Made by a program: the position numbers and the translations under genes. Positions 1 through 12,010 of a DNA stretch of 44,238 nt are shown piece after piece; within the stretch, counting starts at the first letter, position 1; each line of letters begins with the position of its first letter. The notes beneath the pieces were generated by a model, which saw nothing but the letters and a program-made list of their open reading frames with translations, was not told where the DNA came from and did not search any database. The DNA is from Intoshia linei (lineage: Eukaryota; Orthonectida; Rhopaluridae): the NCBI GenBank assembly GCA_001642005.1, contig LWCA01000178.1, forward strand, positions 1 to 44,238, written 5' to 3'.

Positions 1-1044
1 ATGTAAAAATATTTCCGTAATATTGTAATTAAATAAAAAAAATAAAAAATATATTAATAAAATTTTCAAATTCTCGCGATCCCCCGGTTGAAAACCACTG
101 GATTAGAGCAACCATTGTCAATTTGTCGTTAAATACAGTAACTGTTTATCGACAAAAATGACATTTTTAATAAAATTTGCCATTTTGTATGAACTAAATG
201 GAATGTGAGCTATATTGACAATCATCTAACTACGCTGTACATTTAATTGCTTTTGCATCATGCATCATACAAATGTACAATGTACATTCTACATGATGCA
301 AACTATGTGTGATGCAAAAAAAATGCAAAAATTGTCATTAATTTTCACTACAATTTAATAATCAATACATTAAAATATATTTAAAATAGCCAGGAATTTG
401 CCAGTTGCTATCAAAATTGTTAAGTAAATAACTATTGTTAATTGACTACTTGTCAACCTCACAATTTTATATAAAATATAAAGCTTGCTTGCTTGGAATG
501 TTAAAGCAAGTTGTCATCAACTTGCTCTAAATTTAGTCAATTTTTGATTGCTCTAGTTTGGATACATTTGCCTTTTACTTTCTGATAACTTAAATCAATC
601 ATAAAAAATCAGTGAAATTTCTATAAAAAAGTCTAAATTTTCCAAACAAAATTTTGATTATCCAGATAACTTAATTATCATGTACATTGTACAATTATTA
701 ACTTAAATTGTACCTACAGGAAAAAATAATAACCCTGTTGTGAACCGTTGGTAAATTGTATAAAATATTAATAATGTATTACATTTTTGGATTGTTATTA
801 CAAGTGTCGTTGAATATTAATCTTTTACAATCTATAAACATTTTAAATTGGGATAATTGATCTTTTATATACTAAAATACAAGTTTTAATTTAAATATTG
901 AAAGTCTTTGGTTATATTATTTAGGATAAGAATGAGCGTTCCATCACTTTAAATATTTTCTTTCTAACCGCAAAAATTCAATTTCTTTATTTTTCGGACT
1001 CACATTTTTTAAATAAATTTTACATATAAAAAGTTTTATCCGCT
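1..1044. other. Intergenic, with a decayed hAT-like end
   Basis: I see no coding exon on either strand. Around 75-112 there is a sequence ending in a GAAAACCACTG-like motif typical of one terminal inverted repeat of hAT elements, with no partner in the window. Positions 252-262 and 292-302 are perfect 11-bp inverted arms (a potential hairpin). The 3' end of the minus-strand ECT2L-like gene uses the right-hand edge; its likely AATAAA signal is at 991-986 on the minus strand. Confidence 0.5.
986..991 (-). promoter_or_regulatory. Poly(A) signal of ECT2L-like gene
   Basis: AATAAA on the minus strand, about 55 nt after the proposed TAG stop at 1047-1045. It supports ending the gene with the short last exon 1045-1080. 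Confidence 0.5.
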
Positions 1045-4000
1045 CTACTTATCATACATGCATAATATACATTGTATATACTAAATTCATCACTTTAAAA
1101 ATTAGAAAAATATGGGTAATAATAAAAGACTTGGAAACTTTATATTACCAAATACATACAAATAAATTATAAAAGTAATACATCTGGTAATTTTTGTATG
1201 CCATCGCAAATATTTGTCAAAGTGGTAGATTTTTGTTGATCGAGAGCAACCTATAAAAAAAATATAAATATATAATTATAATAGATTAATAATAACCTTT
1301 CTATACATTCTTTGTAATTCATTGAGAGATTTAAACGATTTTTTAAGAAAATGCAAATCGTTGTCATTTTGATCAACCAACATGAATTCTTCAACTAATT
1401 GTACCTGGCTTTTTAAATATCGGAAGGGTTGTTGTAGCAAATTAAACACACTATATTTTAAAAATTGATATTTCAGATTTTAAGTGTCGAAAACCTTAAA
1501 AGAGAACCACATGCGACGTCCACTAGAGCTCTAAATTTAATGTTGTCTTCATATCGACGAAACAATAAATTTGTGCGGGTATTGTAATTTTTTATGTAAT
1601 TTTTGAAAATTTTATAGTCACAAATTATTGTACTATATAAATATTCTCCCATATTCGAATTTTCTTGCAAATTATCTTCGCAAATACATCTATCTGATTT
1701 TCTAAATAGATGAATTAAAAATTAAATTACAATTGTAATTAGATGAAACGTGAATTTAATAGTTCGTAAATGTCCGGAAATGTTAAAAATATCAAAATTT
1801 ACTTGTTCATTACTGATTAATAAACAAAGAAATATGAATACTTCTTACATTATATTTTCCTTCATTTTGATGATACTACCAAAAATATCGTTCAATACTG
1901 TTTCATTGATAATAACATCATTTTGCATGCAACAATTTTTAAGAGGTTTGTAGAGATTATCTTCAATAAATGTTAAGCTTTTTTTGTAGTTTCTCCGACA
2001 ATTTAAAAAACATTTTACCAAGTAACTTTTACGATTTACCTAAAAATACAATTATCACCAGAATACGTAATCAATTAAACGATGCAAATACTTTAATAAT
2101 ATGTGAAATAAAATTATTAATATAACTTTAAATACATGTTTTAATGTAACAATTAATAAACATTTACTTAAAAATTTGACGAATAAAAGTATGCTAACGC
2201 AAGTTGATTATTTTATTGTGAAATTATTTGTATGTAATAATGTAAAAGTTATATTATTTACCATAACATTACTTAAAAAAGAGGCGCAATATAGTCACAG
2301 GTAATATCTTATCTAAATAAACTAATGTTATATTATTGGATATTGCATATAATTTAAATTTTTATAACGACATGATGTCAATGATAAGTTAGGATTTATC
2401 AAAAAAAATTATTTCTAAATACACTTGTACCATAAATATTGGTATTTGTGTGGTTCAATTGTGAAGTATGCAGTATTTTCCTTAAAATAATTTGATGCGG
2501 CTATTATGAGGTATATTTTGCGGTTTATATTTTCGGTTATATATATATATATATACAGCATGTACTGTATACTAAAATGAATAACTATTATTCTTATTTA
2601 TAGATCAAATCACACTATAGTTCTGAAACATCATTCAAAGTTCGTGTTCGTGTTCCTGTTCAAATTAAATTTAGTTAAAGACTACTATTTAATGATAGTT
2701 ATTTATGAACATTTAGTTAGTTCTTCGAACCGTGTTCCAGAGATCTAGTATATTAACAGTTACCAGTCACTCTTAAACGTTAAATTCCACGGACCTTTCA
2801 CTCAACAATTTTAGCATACCCTTTAAAAATGTCTTCATTTAACAAGGTTGAGTAGTTTGTTGGATGATAATGTTAAATGTAACAAATACCCATATACCCT
2901 ATGACTTAGTGGTCCCCGGTTTAAGATACATTGTTATATATAATACTGTTTCGATTTTCATTTTTGTCATTGTTTTTCCGAAATTTGTATATCTTTTAAT
3001 ATCCGTTTTATTTTCGCTTTTTAAAATGGATTGGTCAACAAGATTATATAAAATTTTTTCAATTTTTAGAGTTAAATCAAATTTATTTTCTGCTAGATAG
3101 GTCATTTGTTTGTAATTTTTAGTGAATATTACATTCTAAAAAGATTGATTAATATTTTCAAACGGCAATGAAAAATATAATCTAAGCATTACCTTGCACA
3201 ATAATATACTAAAATAAGATTTTTGCTCAAAAAATCCAGAAGTAACTTCAAAATGAGATAACCAATTTAAAAAACATTCTCGTATATTTGATATCCATTT
3301 TTTTAATCTGAGTTTGTCCAGAAATATATTAATAACATCTGTTGAACATGTCCACTTGTATTCATCCACTAAAATAAAATACTTAAATACTTCATGTATA
3401 TATTATGCAAATAATATTTAATAATGCAATACAAGGCCAACCAGATTTTCTTTGGCTGCCACAAAAATAAAAGTTTAAGAATTTCACCCACATTCATAAT
3501 ATAATCAAGAAAGAACAATTATACTTTAATGGATATTTATTTTGTAATTCTCAAAAAAATATGTTCTTTTTTTCGACATCTGCATCAAAATATTTATATT
3601 ATTAATGAACTCTATTGGATATTTCATCGTCTCTAGCTTGACACGCTGTGCCATATGCTAGATTTTCCATTTTATAAGATAATTTAAATTTAAAAATTTT
3701 AATGGAATTAATTTGACATATGGAAAAAATAAATAAACATCCTTAGTGCTTCATATCCCCTTTTAATAAATAAAGGTTTTTACAATTTTAAAGATTTTTT
3801 TAAATATTACAAGATTCAAATGAAAAATTGATTGATACTGGCGTGACTACAGACAAATTGTGATTATTTTTAATTTGGTTAATGAGCAATTGTCCATCTT
3901 CTAAAAATAACTTTTTTAAAACGTACATAAATATATATAACACAACTTCAATACTTTTACTGATATTTAAACATACCACTATTTTGCAATGAATTAAAAA

Positions 4001-5684
4001 TGTAGATTTGTTTTTCATTGTAAATCAAACGACGTTTAACGGATTTTATAAATTGGTTTGTCTGATAATTGGAAATGGACAAATTGACATCATCGCATAA
4101 GAAAATAGAGCTACAAGATACTACTGGACAAAAAAACCCCATATTTCTGTAATGAATTAATTAACGCAATTAAAAATAAAAAATATTACAAACATCTATA
4201 ATTTCCTATGGTAGAATCGTATTTATCAAACAAAGAATGGATCGTCGTGTTGTGATGGTCATAACATATAACCAAAGTATTTTCATTTAAGGAATGTATC
4301 AACATCTATTTTTTATTTTATGGTAATATTAATACACATCTATCAAAAATATATATAAAAACCTCGTATGCCGGTATACAATTTGAAATAAACACTACAT
4401 TTTTATTGATAACAGGAATAGTAGTTGAACAATTTGAGCTAAACAGTATTTGAAATTATAGGGTTTTGCCGTTTTTAATGTGAATTAAATATTCCTTCTA
4501 ATAAAAAATGAAATGGCTAAAAAGATTTTTGTAAATTTTGAATTTCAAACATGTATTATTTACTGAGTTCTGCAATACGATCCGAAGCACGATTTCATGT
4601 AGAAATTTAAAATTTTATCATTCAGTGATAATTCAGAGAAATTTAACCCGAACAAAAATTTTAAAGCCGAATTCGATGCTCATGCTCGAGACCACCGAAA
4701 ATCAAAAATATCCAATAAAAAAACAATGTATAATGCTAAATAACTCCAGGGGTCTGGTGTCCAGATCAGATTCTGGACTTGACATTTTAAATATAATACA
4801 CAAAATAGTTATGATATTCATAAAAAATATTTTTTTTAAATGTTTAATGTAAAAAAACGAGGCCTCCATTTTACAAAAATTTCGTTGAGTCTCTTCTTAG
4901 GCTAAGAGGGTTCGGGTACCGTAGGTGCAGCTCAGCTTCGATCCGTTTTGCAGAACCCTATATGTATATTGCACATTATGTAGCTTTCGAATTTTTTAAA
5001 TTTTACATGGTAATAGTTTTGAAGTAAATGGAATCTGTTCTATGTATATTTGGCTTGTCCACGAGATTCTAAAAATTATTAATTAAAGTGTGTTTATAAG
5101 TATACATTGATCTTTAGTGTTTTTTGAATAGATTGAAAACATTTTTTATAATGATCCATCCAGTTGGAATCTTCATTTGAAGTAGGTTCATAATTTAAGA
5201 ACCAACCCCTATTTATACATTTATCTTTCCAAATTTCATTCTATTTAATAATTAAAATTTTCGCGTTTATTATACTACAGATTTAATATGCTTCCACCAT
5301 GTCCAACTAACCAACGATGCGTAACATAAAGATTTAGGGTCTAGGATTGATAGTATTTGTATGACAATTTTATTGGGTAAATAAGTAACGAAATCCAATC
5401 GTTTTCGTTTAAGTTTTTTTAATATTATAGATTCCAATACTTGTAATTCGTCGTTTGTAGAATTATCTACAATTGAATCGAAAAAGGTTTTTTTTCGACG
5501 TTTTGTCCAAGATTTATACTAATGTATATTAAAGTTGAATGATATTATTAAATTCACCCAAATATGTATGGTATCTTTTCGTCTGTTAAAAATCTAACAA
5601 TTCTAATTTAATTAAAATTTTTGTATCGTATACCGTATCGGTTTTACGAATTGAGTGGCCAAATGTATCCTTTCTTTTGTACAT
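1045..5684 (-). CDS. ECT2L: ECT2L-type F-box / DUF4347 / DH (RhoGEF) protein
   Basis: Predicted fusion of an SCF-ubiquitin-ligase F-box with a Rho guanine-exchange (DH) domain, the layout of vertebrate ECT2L (also called lung-specific F-box and DH protein). Resolved exons, 5' to 3': 5634-5684, 5558-5593, 5279-5518, 5106-5240; then 4363-4438, 4190-4305, 3977-4146, 3811-3900, 3193-3368, 2947-3135, 1849-2039, 1750-1812, 1495-1701, 1297-1450, 1182-1250, 1045-1080. All reported joins keep phase. F-box at about residues 71-115 (LDFVTYLP, LDPKSLCYASLVSW) followed by NEIWKDKC and GWFLNYEPT. DUF4347-like block starts at VVFISNCIPAYEMLIHSL and includes ICYDHHN. DH domain runs from KSYLVKCFL through NDIFGSIIKM, YKIFKNYIKNYN and LLQQPFRYLKS. 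I recognise no PH domain after it. Between 5105 and 4439 the exon chain is not settled: coding-looking patches lie at 5007-5068, 4875-4957 and about 4723-4785. The last 36-nt exon is the weakest call. Confidence 0.85.
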
Positions 5685-7183
5685 GTTACAAAAAATGGAA
5701 ATAATAGGTATATTATTAAATAGGTCGTATCCTTGATATAATTTGATTATTTAGGAACTTTGATCAATTAAATGAAGAAAATAAGGATATATGAAAGGTT
5801 CATTTAATTCTTTGTGTTCCAAATAAATAAACAATATTGTTGGTTATTCAGTACAAAATTAATAATTTTAAACATTTTTATAAAATAGAATATTACATAC
5901 GAGAGACAGTTTAAATCAGCGGTTCCCAAGTGGGTTTTGGAACCCCTAAGAGGTACCAGAAATTTGTTTTGGGGTACCAGCTCGTCTGATACTATGACTC
6001 ATAAATTATAAATATTTTTTAAATTCTCAAAAATATTAATATACTTAGTTTCTTATGTATTTACGTTTATTTGATAGTCTGCGATTTTAAGGTTGTATAT
6101 TAAATATATAATTTACCATTTCAAAAATCCCACCACTAATAAAATTTAATCAAAAATACTATTGCAAACCCTCATGGAAAAATAGTCTTATACGATATTC
6201 TTTTGAAAAATCCACTTCATCAAACCACAAATAAAAACTCTAATTTTCCAGCCCTTAATGAAAAAATATCCTTTTTCCAATACTTTTTTTAAAAACCTCT
6301 TATTCTAATCACAAATTACTAACGCTTAAGGGAATTATCCTCTTTTTCCAATATTATTTTAAAAAATATTATGAGTTGTTACGAACTGGAACGCTATCAT
6401 CAAGATTGTTAAAATTAAAGGAAACCCTTATGACCGTTCAACCTACGTCAACACAAAATGAAAGAAATTTTATTACAAAACGTAGAACGCGTTTAAAAGA
6501 CTAATCTATCAATATTGTGTGTTTTGAAACATTTTTTCAACAATCTAAAATAAATAAATTTTTTTCTAATTAAATTTGTAAATTTCAATTAAGATTCGTG
6601 TTATTTCATTAATTGTAAAGTTAATAAATATCTTAAAAAATTTTTAATGCTTCTATATTATATATGAATAAAAATTTTTTATTTTTCCCGGAAAATTTAA
6701 TTTTTAATTTCCCGGTTCTCGACTTTTGTCACAATCACAATCACTAGTACCAACTGTGAAGTATGTTGGGAATATCTGAAATTATAATTATAATCATGTG
6801 AATCACTTATAAAACTGGGCAAAAGTTGAATTACCTCGATTATAAGTGTAAATATTCCACATTCTACAATTCTGCATGATGATCAACCACAATCTTTTCA
6901 AATAATTTATATAAGTATTTATATTTTTCGGGAAATACCAGGAAAAATTAAACCCATAAAATTTTCACGATTTCTAGACAATTTAGTATCGTATTTTCGA
7001 GAAGAATCATTGATATCACAATTCACCGAATGGAAAAAAGTTCAAAGACTAAAATATAATAAAGTATGAGATGCGAAACTGAATTATTTTAAAATATTCC
7101 AGATAAAAATAAATTTATGTTCAATGTCTGTTCTATATAAATTAATTCCATCAGGCAACAATTTGAGTAATATAAGAAAAATA
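5685..7183. other. Divergent intergenic region with a hAT-like MITE
   Basis: Shared 5' flank of ECT2L-like (-) and LYPLA (+) genes. At 5914 a terminal-repeat-like sequence begins (CAGCGGTTCCCAAG) followed by GGTTTTGGAACCCC; the segment to about 6400 resembles the MITE at 16593-17183, including the stretch near 6118-6170 with CCACCACTAATAAAATTTAA. No exon was found. Confidence 0.5.
5914..6400 (+). mobile_element. hAT-like MITE fragment
   Basis: Left terminal-repeat-like motif at 5914 and internal similarity to copies at 16593-17183 (opposite orientation) and 29105-29400. I could not fix the right end or a target-site duplication, so 6400 is approximate. Confidence 0.4.
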
Positions 7184-10100
7184 ATGTCGACAATTCAACC
7201 TTTTGTTATTGAACCGACGACAAAACATACTGCCACGGTAAAAATTTACATATTTAACTAAACTGTAAGTAGGTATTTTTTCTGCACGGATTAGGAGATA
7301 GTGGGTATTGAAATATAATACATGTGATTATAATTATATAAAATTTATTTTAGTAATGGCTGGTGTGAATCTTTCAACAATACTATCAAAACTAATATGT
7401 CTTACATAAAATTTGTTTTTCCTAATGCGTAAGATTTACCTGTGTATACTTTACTTAGAATGGCCATTATGTCGAAAGATATTAAGACATTTAAACCAGT
7501 GTTTCCTAACCGTGATCATCGTAACTAGCCCACTGATGGGCCTTAAAAATTTCACGAATTTATTGGAATTAATAAAATTTTAGATTAATTTAACTAATTA
7601 ATACTAGCTTGACTGGTATGTACTTCGTACAAACAGCAGCTAAATATGTCGAGGGCCGAGTTTTTAATTCATGTTAAGTTTTTGAAGTTGTGATTCATGA
7701 TAATACTCATCATTTTAAAAACTAGACAGATTTATCCTAACTTATATAAAAGGCGACGCGATTTTTGTTTGTCTGTCTGTGTGTGTTTTACTTTAATGAA
7801 ATAACTAGCACTCTTAGAATTTTTTAAAGACCACATTTCAATTACAGTTTTTTCCGGGACGTATAATAAGATAAATTTCAACCTCCCAATTTCACATCTT
7901 AAGGGTCAAAAACCCCTGTTGTCCCTCCTTTTGAAAATTAAACGAGTTGGAGAATTTAAAAAAATATATACGCTGATGCGGATTTTAAAATCATAAACAT
8001 TATCATAAATTTAAAATTAAAAAAATATCTTCAGGGCCAACACTCCAAATTACCCTTCCTTTTTTTTGGAAAACAGCCCTAGAATTTCAAAAAATTTCAA
8101 TCCGAATAAGTGACGACTTCACGGTCAAAAAAGCAATTTAGTATTCATATATTTTTTTTCTGAAACATTTTATTAAAACAATAAATGTGAAATAATTAAC
8201 AGTCCGAAAATTAAAAAAAAGGATTATTCTGATAGAGCATATTCCAATTGATATAAATACAAAATTTCAACCCCAGAAATCTACGCATTCCCGATGAAAA
8301 ATAATTTTTAATATATTATCAACCAATATTTCGATTAAAATCAAAAATGTAAATATTGATTTTACAATTTCAAAAAAAATGTGGATTGTAACGTCTACAC
8401 ATTTCTAGTAAAGACATATGGGTGAAAATCTATATAATTCATTCCTATGAAATTTTTAAATTTCAAATTTTCATTTTCAAAAAATTTTGTAAACTTCAAT
8501 ATATTTATGACACTACAGCAAAGTAATATAAAATTAAATTTATACTAACTGAAACGTGTTATTTTTTTTATTGATAATTATTACAAATTTAACATATAAT
8601 GGTAAAAAGAAAAACTACATTCAGTAGCTAACAGTCCAAAACAATGAAAATGAGACGTCTCAATGAGTCTCAAAAAGAAAATGATATCCGAAATAGGTAA
8701 GACAACAATTGTTTTTTTAATTGATCATCATACTGTATTCATTCTGATGTACATTTAGGAAAATTTTCAGTAGACAATCCCTTTTTTTAATATCAAACAA
8801 TAAAAAAGGCCAAAAGTATAAACACATTTTTAACATTAATCATTTTTATATTACAATCCTTTGCACTAATAGTAAAATTTGACGGAAATATTTATAAAGT
8901 GAAGATTTAATTAATTATTGATACACAATTGGTATTTTTAAGTATTTATTAAATTGGTACTGAATATATGTCATCACATTGAAAATGACAATATGTTTTT
9001 ATAATTTTATTTTTTCTGGAATTTATGCTATTTATGACAATTTTTAGGATTAGACTGTTTTTACTTTATTTTTAATATTATACACACATTCTGTCTAATA
9101 AATTTAAAAAATGGGATAGCAATTGTTTTTAAAATGCTTTACGCAAATATTAACAAAACAAAATTAAGATGGAATAATTCACTTTAAAGTAAAAAGTAAT
9201 GTGATATAGGTTTCACCTGAACAAAATTTGGAACCACTCCTTTAAAAGATGGATAATAGTTAATAGTTAGATTTTCAACGTGAATTTATTTTTTTGGTAT
9301 AATAAAAGAGTGCCCTCGCAGCAGAGCTAGGTGCTGTTTGTACGTAGTACAAAACTGCCAAGCTAGTCTTTTATAAAATGCTGTTACTTTTTTAATTTAA
9401 AAAAAAACGGGTAATTTGGTGGATTGCCATGAAGATGTAAGTTTCTGAGGTTGAGACATATCAATAGTAATGTTTCTAAAACGTTTCTCAGAATTTATTT
9501 TCTTTAAAATTCTAGGACTGATTTGATTATTTATTAAAAAAAAAAGATAATTTGGGTTTTGACCTGAAATCTTTTTACTCAATTTCTGAAATAAAATTTA
9601 CGACAACGACTAGAAAATTTTGTATTACAAATGGGAGTTTTTAGAATTAAATGACTTCATTTTTTAACATTAACATTTAAACGGTAACAGACATTAAATT
9701 ATATGTAACTAAAGGATTCTCATGAGGCATACCTGATATCTAAAATCTGTAACAATCGTCAGAAAAAGTGATATCATTAATTTTATAAAATAAATATAAT
9801 TAACTCGACTTTCGACAATAAAACTTTTTGATTTGTAATTTATTAAAAAATTATAGTTTTTAGAAAAAAATAGTCAGAATTAATAATAGTTCTTGTTGAT
9901 TGAACTTTTATTTTAGCCCAAAAAAGAAATTAACCGGTAGATCAATTTTTTAATGGGACCTGGTATTTTTTAAGAGTGTAAGTGGGGTCTAGCATAAAAA
10001 AGGTGGGGGAACAACTGATCTATTCTTACATTAAATTTTTACAATTAAAACATACGCTTATGCCACACGGTTGTAAGTTGTATACGATTTAATTTTTAAT

Positions 10101-11104
10101 TTTAAAATTTTTGTGATTCTGGCCGTAAGGCAGGGTTTCCATTTTTTTTACAACAAACCGTAATTTCACATTCAATTATTTGCTGTCCACTTAAAATGTC
10201 ATTTTCCAATAATTTCTGCAGACCTGCAGTCGAGAACCGTTGACCTTAAAGATAATAATCAAGTTTAGTTTAGTTTTTTTAAAGTTGTACTTTAAAAAAT
10301 TAATTAATCGACAATACATTGTCAATTTAAACAGTTAATCTAAGTGGAATCATTTGTAAATAGATCAATAATAAATTTTTTTGAAAATATTGAAAAATTT
10401 CACATTTTTAAAGGCAACTCCCAAAAATGACAATTTGAAAGGATTTTCCTATTTTTGGATATATATTTTTTATATTTATATCTAGTTCACCAAAACCTGT
10501 CACATGTAATGGTGGAATGGTAATGCCATCATGGTTTGATATCTATTCGTTATCACCGTCTGGAAGAGATGACAAACAAGGAGTAGAAAGTTCATCAGAT
10601 TACCGTTAATTCATGAATTCTAATTTGACATATTTTAGTGATTTCTCTAGTGAAAAAAGAAGAAAATACTATCCCTGCAAATAGAATTATGCTTGGAGGG
10701 TTTTCTCAAGGCGGTGCTGTTTCAATTTATACGTGTTTCAAGAAAGCTAGAAACATACCATTTGCCGGTCTCATAGCGCTCAGTTGTTGGGTGCCCTGTA
10801 ATCAAGATTTTAAGCAGGTACAAGTAAATTTTCACATTGATGTAGCATTTATAGAAAGTAGAAAAATCAACAATCCCAACGTTAATGTGCTTTGGAGATT
10901 GTGACATTCTATTGCCACTGTCTTACGGGAAAATGAGCAATGACTTAATAAAAACCTTCAATCCAACAATAGAATTCAAATCATACGTAATGGGTCACGA
11001 AAGCTGTCCAGAGGTGATTTTGAAATTTATATTAATTAAAAAGAGTCTAGGAAATGTACGACGTAATTGAATTTATCGAGAAAACATTGCCCGCAATTAC
11101 ATAA
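7184..11104 (+). CDS. LYPLA1: Acyl-protein thioesterase (lysophospholipase-like)
   Basis: Cytosolic serine hydrolase that removes palmitoyl groups from S-acylated proteins. Seven exons give 223 residues (family about 230): 7184-7237, 7273-7304, 7354-7428, 10486-10604, 10639-10817, 10855-11013, 11051-11104. The start is the ATG before STIQPFVIEPTTKHTAT, which aligns with the family N-terminus. The second exon is only 32 bp and encodes the oxyanion loop FFLHGLGDSG. Catalytic triad: Ser116 in GGFSQGGA, Asp170 in GDCDILLPL, His201 in VMGHESC. MPSWFDIYSLS is also conserved. Introns are 35, 49, 3057, 34, 37 and 37 bp; the large third intron holds a 1.8-kb repeat element. All junctions are GT-AG and in phase and all active-site residues are present, so this looks functional. 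Assignment to LYPLA1 rather than LYPLA2 is not resolved. Confidence 0.97.
7603..9376. mobile_element. Non-autonomous element with long inverted ends
   Basis: Lies inside LYPLA intron 3. The left end (from 7603, ACTAGCTTGACTGGTATG) and the reverse complement of the right end (about 9305-9376) match imperfectly over about 58 bp, including a small palindrome (GTACTTCGTAC or GTACTACGTAC) and a GAGGGC block. I find no transposase ORF. Pieces of the same family recur at 24872-24930, 29467-31050, 32091-32520, 36780-37215, 41480-42430 and 43110-43770, so it is the dominant repeat of this window. Transposon class is not identified. Confidence 0.7.
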
Positions 11105-11111
11105 TAGCTTT

Positions 11112-11117
11112 AATAAA
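11112..11117 (+). promoter_or_regulatory. Poly(A) signal of LYPLA gene
   Basis: AATAAA eight bases after the LYPLA stop codon. Confidence 0.6.
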
Positions 11118-12010
11118 TATTTTGTAATTTGAAAAATCAATAAAACTGTCAATGTTAGTTATTTTATTTCGATTGAAATATATCATTGTTTCTCATTGAA
11201 ATGTTTCTAGGACAATTTTAAACTAAGAACAAAAATAGAGCTGCGGATTTGGTCTTGAATCCAATGCGATTTAATGGTTGCTACTTAAAATTTTAATTTA
11301 ATATTTTCAATAAGGCTGTCTACAATTTGCAGTAGAATTTGTTCACAAATGTGTACTCAAATGAGTTTCTAGTCATGGAGCTTCTATGTAGCCTTTTGTT
11401 TATTGATGAAATATGATGCTTGCATAAGTGCATATATAATTTGAATATTAAACTTCGCAAGAAAACTTTAAATTGTCAGTTTATACTTATTTAATTGTGA
11501 CAACACATTTCAAGACAATTGTCCTGTGATGGCTCGCTCATGTTACCAGCAATAATGGGACTTGATAATTTTTCGCAAAAATAAAATATAAGGTACCTCA
11601 TCTTATAGTCTGTATTTTTAACGTATCGGTGGACTTTTGAAACTATTACTACAGAAAAATCAGGTATATATTATTTTTCACGTACTCATTCTAAATTGTA
11701 TTTATCGCTTTTGTCCGATAATACACGTCGATTAAATGTTTTCTAAATTGTAATGGTAACTTTATTTTAATCACCAATTATCGCCTGAGCAAGTTTAAAA
11801 TAACTAAATATTTGTATTTCCGACCATACCAAATCTAGGAATATACGTAATTATTCATTTAAATTAGAAAGGTTACCTTAAAGTTTAAAGTTATCCATGA
11901 CCAGCACTGCTGAGTTACACGCTTAGTTTAATTTAGTTTATTGGACACTAGGACAATTTTATTTATAGTTTTAAAGTTTTATTTCGTTTTTTCTTGTTTT
12001 AACAAATTTT
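11118..12010. other. Intergenic spacer
   Basis: Separates LYPLA and the ARID1 gene on the same strand. AT-rich; no exon, RNA gene or repeat that I can support. Confidence 0.5.

Noticed and set aside
1750..1953. Plus-strand ORF of 67 residues
   Set aside because: Antisense to two DH-domain exons (1750-1812 and 1849-2039).
2864..3100. Plus-strand hydrophobic ORF of 78 residues
   Set aside because: Antisense to the ECT2L-like exon 2947-3135; hydrophobicity comes from T-rich sequence.
4538..4852. Plus-strand ORF of 104 residues
   Set aside because: No start context, no recognisable motif, and it overlaps candidate minus-strand exons of the ECT2L-like gene.
4900..4945. tRNA or SINE B-box-like GGTTCGGGTACC
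   Set aside because: No matching A box or cloverleaf around it, and the patch is better explained as coding in the minus strand.
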